From JBFMAE01 sp040756085 (lineage in GTDB: Bacteria; Desulfobacterota; BSN033; UBA1163): a stretch of 27,774 nucleotides of DNA. The DNA is taken from contig JBFMAE010000364.1 in assembly GCA_040756085.1 (NCBI GenBank), positions 1-27,774 on the forward strand, read 5' to 3'. Within the stretch, counting starts at the first letter, position 1; each line of letters starts with the position of its first letter. Below, piece after piece: positions 22,918-27,774 of this stretch. Below the pieces are notes generated by a model. It saw only the letters and a program-made list of their open reading frames with translations, searched no databases and was not told the origin of the DNA. A program made the translations under genes and the position numbers.

Positions 22918-23883
22918 TCATCGAGGGCATCGAAGTCGATTAACGGGATTGACCGGTTCTTTTCCTTCCAATACTCTTACTATATCCTCCGCCACCAAAC
23001 TCATCCTCTTCAAGGCCTCATCCGTATGAGCTGCCATGTGAGGAGTACCGATGAAATTTTCCAGTTGGAGTAAAGGATGATCCTTTGTGGCTGGTTCCAC
23101 TTCAAACACATCTGAGGCTGCGCCCGCTATTTTACCTTCTCTTAACGCCGCATAGAGGGCCTTCTCATCCCAGATCGGGCCTCGGGCGAGATTGATTATG
23201 TAGGCGGAGGGTTTCAACAAGCTTAACTCCTTCTTTTTGAGAAGCCCCTTCGTTGCGGGTAACATCGGTAGGTTAATCGAGATATAATCGGATTGAGAGA
23301 GAACGTCTTCTAAGCCCACCTTTTCTGCTTTTATCTCCTTCTCTGTCTCCTCATATCGAACTACATCATGATAGAGAACCTTCATATCAAAACCTTTATG
23401 ACCAATTCGACCCACCGCCCTGCCGATTCGGCCGAACCCAAGAATTCCTAAGGTTTTCCCATGAAGCTCTCCCCCAATATATTGATACCGTGCCTCCCAT
23501 CGGCCCTCCCGAAGGGCAATGTCACCCTTCTTGAGCATTTTTGAAAGCATGAGGGCTAAACCAAAAAAGTGTTCGGAAACGGAGATATCATTTGCATCCG
23601 GTGTGTTTACCACCCATATCCCCATCTCTGTGGCTGCCTCCAGATCGACATTCTCCACACCGACCCCATGTCTTCCAATGATTTTAAGTTTCGGCGCGGA
23701 CTCCATCATCTTCCGGGTAACCTTCCCGTTTGCCCGGATAATGATTCCATCCATCTCCTTCACCTCTTTGATCAGAGAAACCTCTTCGAGGGAACTGGCA
23801 AAAAGGATTTCTCCCTTCTCTTTTAGAAGGGCCTTTCCAGCTTCGTGCATATCTTCATAAAGTAATATTTTCCATCTTCCCAT
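22918..23883 (-). CDS. D-isomer-specific 2-hydroxyacid dehydrogenase (SerA-like)
   Basis: This 321-residue NAD-dependent dehydrogenase resembles the catalytic part of D-3-phosphoglycerate dehydrogenase without the C-terminal ACT domain. The nucleotide-binding GFGRIG is at 149-154. The catalytic triad fits R234 (in NLARGPIWDE), E263 (in DVFEVEP) and H282 (in GTPHMAAH). GRHGVGVENVDLEAA near 70 is the substrate-side signature. It could be a phosphoglycerate, glyoxylate/hydroxypyruvate or lactate-type dehydrogenase; there is no serine-pathway neighbour to decide. I chose the ATG at 23883 because GGGAGAG precedes it and the protein starts normally (MGRWKILLYEDMHEAG). The longer open frame would overlap the divergent ABC gene. 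Confidence 0.9.
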   Translation of the reverse strand: MGRWKILLYEDMHEAGKALLKEKGEILFASSLEEVSLIKEVKEMDGIIIRANGKVTRKMMESAPKLKIIGRHGVGVENVDLEAATEMGIWVVNTPDANDISVSEHFFGLALMLSKMLKKGDIALREGRWEARYQYIGGELHGKTLGILGFGRIGRAVGRIGHKGFDMKVLYHDVVRYEETEKEIKAEKVGLEDVLSQSDYISINLPMLPATKGLLKKKELSLLKPSAYIINLARGPIWDEKALYAALREGKIAGAASDVFEVEPATKDHPLLQLENFIGTPHMAAHTDEALKRMSLVAEDIVRVLEGKEPVNPVNRLRCPR

Positions 23884-23926
23884 CTTAATCTCTCCCTTGT
23901 CTTGTCCATGCTCAATATGAAATTTC

Positions 23927-23954
23927 TTGACAAATTGTTTAACATTTATGATAA
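23927..23954 (+). promoter_or_regulatory. Possible promoter of the ABC ATPase gene
   Basis: TTGACA at 23927-23932 is followed by TGATAA at a 16-bp spacing, or TATGAT at a short 14-bp spacing. It lies in the 98-bp divergent gap before the ATPase ATG (23982), which has GAGGT about 9 nt upstream. The -10 match is mediocre. Confidence 0.4.
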
Positions 23955-23981
23955 GAAAAGGGAAGTGGAGGTCAAAAGACA

Positions 23982-25094
23982 ATGGCTAAAGTGATTTTGG
24001 AGAATGTTTCTAAGACTTTTGTGACAGTGGAGGCGGTGAAGCATTTTAACCTCACAGTCGAGGATAAGGAGTTCGCTATCCTCGTCGGACCTTCGGGTTG
24101 TGGGAAATCCACTGCTCTTCGGATGATCGCTGGTTTGGAAGAACCCTCTACCGGAAATATCTACATTGGCGATCGGATAGTCAATGACTTTCCTCCAAAG
24201 GACCGAGACATCGCCATGGTCTTTCAGGAATATGCTCTCTATCCTCACATGTCGGTCTATAGGAATATGGCCTTCGGTCTCAAACTGAGAAAGTTTCCCA
24301 AAAGTGAGATCGATCAGAGGGTAAAAGAGGCTGCAGAGATCCTCGGGATTCAAGGACTCCTCGATCGAAAGCCAAAGCAGCTCTCTGGGGGACAACGCCA
24401 GCGCGTAGCCGTGGGAAGGGCCATTGTTCGGAAACCGGCTGTCTTTCTCTTTGATGAACCCCTCTCGAACTTGGATGCCAAGCTTCGGGTTCAGATGCGG
24501 GCAGAGCTCTCCAAACTTCACGATCGCCTTCAGACAACGATCATCTATGTCACCCACGATCAGGTAGAGGCGATGACCATGGGGACGAAGATCGTGGTGA
24601 TGAAGGATGGTCTGATTCAGCAGATCGGCTCACCTTTGGAGGTTTATAACTTCCCTGTCAATCAGTTTGTGGCGGGTTTTATTGGAAGTCCGGTGATGAA
24701 TTTCTTTCCCTGCCGTATTCTTCAGAAGGATAACCGCCTCTTCATCGATGCAGAAGCCTTTCAGCTTCCCATCCCGGAGAAGAAGTTTCCTTGTTATCAA
24801 TCTTTGGCTGGTTCAGAGGTCATCTTTGGAATAAGACCTAATGATATCTACGACCGTCTCTATGCGCCGGAACATATCAAGGGAAATACTATCCGCGCGG
24901 TGGTTGATGTGATTGAACCTCTGGGCTCAGAGATTCATCTCAATGTGACGGCAGGGAAGCATAACCTCATTGCTTGTGTGGATGTGCAGACCTCTGTCCG
25001 AGTCCATCAGGAGATCGAAATTGCTTTAGATCTGGATAAGATGCACCTCTTCGAAAAAGACCCACCTAACCTTCGGATCAAAATAGAATTCTAA
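23982..25094 (+). CDS. ABC transporter ATP-binding protein, MalK/UgpC type, without transporter partners
   Basis: This 370-residue ATPase has Walker A GPSGCGKST at 36-44, the Q-loop VFQEYALYPHMSV at 80-92, signature LSGGQRQR at 134-141, Walker B VFLFDEP at 154-160, and switch histidine H192 (YVTHD). Residues about 235-370 form a C-terminal TOBE/OB regulatory extension, with the IGSPVMNFF and FGIRPNDIY signatures. This domain order is that of CUT1 sugar and glycerol-phosphate importers (MalK, UgpC, MsmK). No permease or binding protein is encoded next to it. It may be a shared ATPase serving importers elsewhere, as MsmK does, or a stranded member of a lost operon. Substrate unknown. Confidence 0.92.
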   Translation: MAKVILENVSKTFVTVEAVKHFNLTVEDKEFAILVGPSGCGKSTALRMIAGLEEPSTGNIYIGDRIVNDFPPKDRDIAMVFQEYALYPHMSVYRNMAFGLKLRKFPKSEIDQRVKEAAEILGIQGLLDRKPKQLSGGQRQRVAVGRAIVRKPAVFLFDEPLSNLDAKLRVQMRAELSKLHDRLQTTIIYVTHDQVEAMTMGTKIVVMKDGLIQQIGSPLEVYNFPVNQFVAGFIGSPVMNFFPCRILQKDNRLFIDAEAFQLPIPEKKFPCYQSLAGSEVIFGIRPNDIYDRLYAPEHIKGNTIRAVVDVIEPLGSEIHLNVTAGKHNLIACVDVQTSVRVHQEIEIALDLDKMHLFEKDPPNLRIKIEF

Positions 25095-25117
25095 AAATGT
25101 CTAAATCTTCAGATTTC

Positions 25118-25287
25118 TCAAGTTTTGAAAGACCTGGAGTTAGTTTCGGTTCCTTCTCGTAAACATCCAGACCTGTTCCAGCGATCCTTCTTTTTTAAGG
25201 GCTGAAACCAGAGCCCTATCATCCACCACCACAGGACCACGGGATGTATTGATGAGGATGGTAGTCGGTTTCATCAGACCAAGTTCT
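25118..25287 (-). pseudogene. Inverted internal fragment of a 2-hydroxyacid dehydrogenase gene
   Basis: On the minus strand from 25287 the sequence reads ELGLMKPTTILINTSRGPVV, then DDRALVSALKKEG. After a frameshift near 25185 it reads AGTGLDVYEKEPKLTPGLSK, then LE. This is the catalytic arginine to glutamate region of the D-2-hydroxyacid dehydrogenase family (glyoxylate reductase type). There is no start, and the part before it is missing. It stops where the plus-strand fragment at 25285-25443 picks up the same protein, so the two look like one gene with its middle flipped. Confidence 0.75.
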
Positions 25288-25443
25288 CCCCCCATGTCGG
25301 GTTCTATTCCGAGGAATCGATCAGTGAATTGAAGCGGAGAACGGCCGAGAATGTTTCAGATGTTCTGCTGGGGAAATGGCCGAAGTCTGTGGTGAATCGA
25401 GAGGTGATGGGAAAGACGAGAGCTTCAATCTCAAACCAATAGG
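25285..25443 (+). pseudogene. C-terminal fragment of a 2-hydroxyacid dehydrogenase gene
   Basis: The plus strand reads FSPHVGFYSEESISELKRRT, then AENVSDVLLGKWPKSVVNRE and on to a TAG at 25441-25443, 52 codons without a start. PH with the following YSEES segment is the catalytic histidine region and C-terminal helix of 2-hydroxyacid dehydrogenases. It differs in sequence from the intact dehydrogenase at 22918-23883, so it is not a simple partial copy of that gene. Together with the inverted fragment on its left it accounts for most of the 400-bp gap between the ABC ATPase and tatA. Confidence 0.75.
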
Positions 25444-25495
25444 CATCCTCCCGGAATGAGGAGAAAGAAAGTATTTCTTAAAATAGGAATAGAAA

Positions 25496-25795
25496 TTATT
25501 TCAGAATTTTTGTAATGTTCTTGACCTTATCAACGGTCTCTTTGATCTCCTTAACCTCCCTTAAGCCTGGAATCTCTTCAACCTCCTTTTTCAAATCTGA
25601 AACCAGATTTTCCTTTTGATCCTTCTCTCTCTCCTTCTCTCTCTCCTTCTCTGCCCTCCTCTCATCCCGAATCTTTCTGATCTCTCTCACTGTCTTTCCA
25701 AGGCCCGCACCGATTTCAGGAAGCTTTTTTGCTCCGAAGAGCAATAAGATAATCACCAGGATGACCAGAATTTCCGGAAAACCCAAACCAAACAT
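25496..25795 (-). CDS. tatA: Sec-independent translocase component TatA/TatB
   Basis: TatA proteins form the variable-size pore of the twin-arginine pathway, which exports folded proteins. The 99-residue product starts MFGLGFPEILVILVIILLLF, a single N-terminal membrane helix. The FGAKKLPEIG hinge follows, then an amphipathic helix (GLGKTVREIRKIRDE) and a very charged, lysine and glutamate rich tail. The FG pair and KLPE fit TatA. The proline-containing tail is somewhat longer than in minimal TatA, so TatB cannot be fully excluded. I chose the ATG at 25795, with GAGG 7 nt upstream; a GTG one codon earlier is also possible. No tatC is in the window. Confidence 0.88.
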   Translation of the reverse strand: MFGLGFPEILVILVIILLLFGAKKLPEIGAGLGKTVREIRKIRDERRAEKEREKEREKDQKENLVSDLKKEVEEIPGLREVKEIKETVDKVKNITKILK

Positions 25796-25820
25796 CACCG
25801 AACCTCAATTTAGATTTATA

Positions 25821-25860
25821 AGTTATGAATTATGAATTTTAGTTTTTTTAACTCATAACT
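25821..25860. repeat. AT-rich inverted repeat between the lipoprotein gene and tatA (family E)
   Basis: AGTTATGAAT at 25821-25830 pairs with AACTCATAACT at 25850-25860 across a T-rich loop. Related short words (AATTATGAATTT and CAAAACTCTTCACTCTTAAC) continue on either side, to about 25884. On the minus strand this starts just after the lipoprotein stop and ends before the tatA ribosome-binding site. It may serve as a terminator or be a dispersed repeat. Confidence 0.6.
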
Positions 25861-25887
25861 CAAAACTCTTCACTCTTAACTTTTAAT

Positions 25888-26199
25888 TTAACGGTATTCC
25901 CAATGACCCGGGACCCAGACCCAGCCCCTTCCTCTCGGTTCCCAACGGCCGGGGATCCAAACCGCATGAGGCCTTGGTCGTCTCTCCCAGTACCCTGGGA
26001 TCCAAACCCATCCTCCTCTCCTATGTTTCCAATGACCCGGGATCCAAACAGCCTCTGAATGGGGAGGCGGCCCATAGATCTCCACACGAGGTTCCGGTGG
26101 CCTCACCCTGACCACTGGAGGCGGACATCCCAGTAAAAAGATAACAACAATCCCGCTGACGACAATCAATAAACCCAGAATAACCATTTTCCTTTTCAT
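25888..26199 (-). CDS. Small lipoprotein with four WxPGxW (YXWGXW-type) repeats
   Basis: This 103-residue protein has a signal peptide (basic MKRKM, then a hydrophobic stretch) ending in the lipobox LLGC with the lipidated cysteine at 25. It is therefore an outer or inner membrane lipoprotein. A proline-rich linker is followed by four repeats VWIPGHW, VWIPGYW, VWIPGRW and VWVPGHW, at about 14-15 residue steps, separated by arginine and glycine rich spacers. This is the YXWGXW repeat family (PF12779-like), common in diderm periplasmic proteins and of unknown role. The DNA itself is repetitive (GGGATCCAAAC words). AGGAG lies 5 nt before the ATG at 26199. A TTG one codon earlier is unlikely. Confidence 0.88.
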   Translation of the reverse strand: MKRKMVILGLLIVVSGIVVIFLLGCPPPVVRVRPPEPRVEIYGPPPHSEAVWIPGHWKHRRGGWVWIPGYWERRPRPHAVWIPGRWEPRGRGWVWVPGHWEYR

Positions 26200-26316
26200 C
26201 AAAGCTCCTCCTTACGTGCCTCCTATTTTTATAAGATATTAGACTCCGATGCAAGAAAAAAATTCAAACGGAAAAAAATTCAAAATATCTCCCTCACCTC
26301 TATCGTCTCCCATTAG

Positions 26317-26421
26317 AGACTGTGTCGCAATAGAAAGTGGGCAGAAAATAAAAGCCCATCCTTAATTCTAAAGCTTCCGAAGCTGGCTCTCTGTCCCTCC
26401 CCCGCCATTACGACACAGTCT
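26317..26421. mobile_element. MITE-like element with 17-bp terminal inverted repeats
   Basis: AGACTGTGTCGCAATAG at 26317-26333 and CCATTACGACACAGTCT at 26405-26421 are inverted copies with 15 of 17 matches. Inside are two smaller hairpins: TGGGC with GCCCA at about 26338-26358, and AGCTTCCGAAGCT at 26372-26384. The 105-bp length, lack of coding capacity and terminal repeats fit a miniature inverted-repeat element derived from an insertion sequence. The parent family is not recognised and no clear target duplication is seen, except possibly ATT on both sides. Confidence 0.65.
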
Positions 26422-26530
26422 ATTGGGGGAGAGGGTAGAGGAAAATTATAAAGAAATGGTTACAAAGGTCTTGATTTTTGATAAGATTCGAAATATTGAA
26501 ATCTCTCAGAATCAAATAAGGAGGCGATTC

Positions 26531-26689
26531 ATGGCAAAGGAATTGGAGTGCCCCATCTGTGAAGCCGACATCCCTCTGGAGAGTGATGATAAGCCCGGGG
26601 ACCTAATCCTCTGTTCCTATTGCAAGGCAACCTTTAGGATATTGAGAGGGAAAGATAAATGGATCCTCTCGGAGGATTTTGAGGAATAG
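26531..26689 (+). CDS. LysW-like zinc-ribbon protein, possible amino-group carrier
   Basis: This 52-residue acidic protein has one zinc ribbon: CPIC at 7-10 and CSYC at 28-31. It ends in SEDFEE. Length, cysteine spacing and the acidic C-terminus resemble LysW, the carrier protein of the Thermus-type lysine and arginine pathways, whose C-terminal EDWGE glutamate is loaded with the amino acid. Here the tail is EDFEE. No LysX/ArgX ligase or other pathway enzyme is in the window, so the carrier role is inference; it could be a generic zinc ribbon. AAGGAGG lies 6 nt before the ATG at 26531. The longer frame from 26423 has no family-like sequence. The metallophosphoesterase starts 2 bp after its stop. 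Confidence 0.75.
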   Translation: MAKELECPICEADIPLESDDKPGDLILCSYCKATFRILRGKDKWILSEDFEE

Positions 26690-26690
26690 A

Positions 26691-27578
26691 ATGAAAGTAC
26701 TCTATACCTCAGATCTTCACGGCGAAATCCACCTCTATCAGGAACTCTCAGAACTGGCCATCTCTTCCTCAGCAGAGATCATCGCCCTGGGGGGTGACCT
26801 CCTTCCCTCTTTCCCCCCAACGAAACGATACGAAGATATGGTTCCGAATCAAAAAACCTTCATCGACCAGTTCCTCTTCCCCTTCTTTAAAAGGATGATA
26901 GAGACGACCACTGCCGAACAGATTTTCCTCATCCCTGGAAACTGGGATCTGGGCTATTCCCATCTCTTTAAGGAGCCAGTGGAAGGGATCATCGATCTCA
27001 ATCAGAGAAGCTATCGACTCAAGAACGGATATGAACTCATCGGCTATCCATTTGTCCCTCCGACCCCATATCGACCCAAAGATTTCGAGAAAATGGATGA
27101 CCGAGAAGCTTCCTGGCCTCCACAGAAAAATCCATCTTATATCAGATCCTCTGATCAAACTGACCACCTCACCTCTGTTGATCCCTATCTCTATCTAAGA
27201 GAAAGGGAAACCATCCAGGAGAATTTGAATCGGCTTCCAAAACCTTTTTCTCATAAAAGGTCAATCTATATCATGCATTCCCCTCCTTTTGATACTCGAT
27301 TGGATGTAACCCAGGGAAGAAAATCAGCAGGAAGTCGATCTATCAAGGCCTTTATTGAAGAGAATCAGCCCCTCATCACCCTTCACGGCCATATTCATGA
27401 ATCAACAGAACTCTCCGGCTCCTATTATGATCGGATCGGCAAGACGCTTTCCATCAATCCGGGCCAGTTTTCATTATCAGGCAGGGGGGCTATGAAACTC
27501 CATGCCGTCACCTTTGAACTAGAAAAGGTCGAGAAGACGCTCACATATACCTGCTTCTTAAAAGTTCGGAGTATTTAG
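26691..27578 (+). CDS. Calcineurin-like metallophosphoesterase
   Basis: This 295-residue cytoplasmic protein has the binuclear metal motifs of the superfamily in order: SDLHGE at 7-12 (D8, H10), GGDLLPSF from 34, GNWDLG from 83 (GNxD in place of the common GNHD), MHSPPFDTR and LHGHIHES near the C-terminus. Substrate is unknown; it could be a nucleotide, phosphoprotein or phospholipid. The ATG at 26691 has GAGGAA a few bases upstream and is all but fused to the LysW-like gene. The last residues (KVRSI then TAG) are encoded by an inverted family A repeat. Confidence 0.9.
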   Translation: MKVLYTSDLHGEIHLYQELSELAISSSAEIIALGGDLLPSFPPTKRYEDMVPNQKTFIDQFLFPFFKRMIETTTAEQIFLIPGNWDLGYSHLFKEPVEGIIDLNQRSYRLKNGYELIGYPFVPPTPYRPKDFEKMDDREASWPPQKNPSYIRSSDQTDHLTSVDPYLYLRERETIQENLNRLPKPFSHKRSIYIMHSPPFDTRLDVTQGRKSAGSRSIKAFIEENQPLITLHGHIHESTELSGSYYDRIGKTLSINPGQFSLSGRGAMKLHAVTFELEKVEKTLTYTCFLKVRSI

Positions 27579-27601
27579 TTCGCCTGCCTGCGGTAGGCAG
27601 G
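27563..27601. repeat. Family A palindromic repeat, inverted copy (3' end of the metallophosphoesterase gene)
   Basis: AGTTCGGAG at 27563-27571, an 11-bp linker TATTTAGTTCG and the core CCTGCCTGCGGTAGGCAGG at 27583-27601 match the reverse complement of 710-748 at 36 of 39 positions. The repeat encodes the C-terminus and stop of the metallophosphoesterase in a different frame from its use at murC. Confidence 0.9.
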
Positions 27602-27630
27602 GAAGCAGGAATCCAGTATTTCCCTTCTCT

Positions 27631-27774
27631 ATAGGGGTAGGGATAATGCATTGGTTTGCGTCACCCCTCCCTCCGAACCGGACGTGCGGATCTCCCGCAT
27701 CCGGCTCTCCGGTCGGTGGTATTACCTCACGAGGATTGGAGTAAAGCTCGATGGGCATCTTCAAGGCTAAAGAG
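27631..27774 (-). mobile_element. 3' end of a group II intron (domains V and VI), cut by the window edge
   Basis: On the minus strand, 27707-27675 folds as a 33-nt domain V. It has an 8-bp lower stem starting GAGCCGGA with the AGC catalytic triad, a two-base CG bulge on the 3' side, a 5-6 bp upper stem and a purine loop. After a short linker, 27674-27631 folds as domain VI, with AGGG and GGGGTGACGCA pairing with TGCATTATCCC and CCCCT. This leaves an unpaired A at 27638, 7 nt before the end. The intron would end at 27631 in CTAT, satisfying the AY rule, with the exon continuing as AGAGAAGGG. The body and any reverse-transcriptase gene lie beyond 27774; the last 67 bases in the window show no reverse-transcriptase sequence. 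Confidence 0.85.

Noticed and set aside
25888..26199. Tandem DNA repeats at 25910-26050 as a separate repeat element
   Set aside because: They are the codons of the WxPGxW protein repeats and are explained by that gene.
26423..26530. 36-residue N-terminal extension of the LysW-like protein
   Set aside because: It starts right at the edge of the MITE-like element, has no ribosome-binding site, and the ATG at 26531 has AAGGAGG at ideal spacing.
27558..27764. 68-residue minus-strand frame at the right edge
   Set aside because: Its GEPDAGDPHVRFGG-type sequence is the translation of group II intron domain V, and its end is a family A repeat. It is a structured RNA, not a protein gene.

Overview
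The first 14 kb hold a complete-looking division and cell wall (dcw) operon read on the minus strand: mraZ, rsmH, ftsL, ftsI, murE, murF, mraY, murD, ftsW, murG, murC and the start of murB, which runs off the left edge. MurE carries the DNPR motif of enzymes that add meso-diaminopimelate. FtsI ends in a PASTA domain, and TatA and a lipoprotein are present. Together these suggest a diderm bacterium, probably an uncultured member of the Desulfobacterota (former Deltaproteobacteria) or a neighbouring phylum. The lineage is inference only, since there is no rRNA gene in the window.

Layout. 1-14060: dcw operon, with a consensus promoter and three MraZ-box repeats at 14093-14155. 14612-16612: ligA, divergent from the operon. 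16613-18591: a degraded pentapeptide-repeat fragment, an internally duplicated hypothetical protein and corA. 18753-22331: a plus-strand run of a PhoU-like DUF47 protein, a PiT phosphate transporter, a nucleoside hydrolase and a ribokinase, which fits phosphate uptake plus nucleoside and ribose salvage. 22340-25094: a nitroreductase with its own promoter, a 2-hydroxyacid dehydrogenase on the minus strand, and a solo MalK/UgpC-type ABC ATPase. 25118-25443: wreckage of a second 2-hydroxyacid dehydrogenase, part of it inverted. 25496-26199: tatA and a WxPGxW-repeat lipoprotein. 26531-27578: a LysW-like zinc-ribbon protein and a metallophosphoesterase. 27631-27774: the 3' end of a group II intron (domains V and VI) whose body lies beyond the right edge.

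The most striking non-gene signal is in the spacers. All six dcw gene junctions with a real spacer carry a palindromic repeat, from at least four unrelated families, while the other junctions overlap or are 4 to 10 bp long. One family (core CCTGCCTGCGGYAGGCAGG) recurs four times in the window. In three of these it lies at the 3' end of a gene and supplies the stop codon and last residues of that gene, in two orientations and more than one reading frame. I saw no complete new enzymatic or defence system. The best leads are this repeat landscape, the in-place inversion in a dead dehydrogenase gene, the LysW-like carrier without a visible ligase partner, and the intron end.
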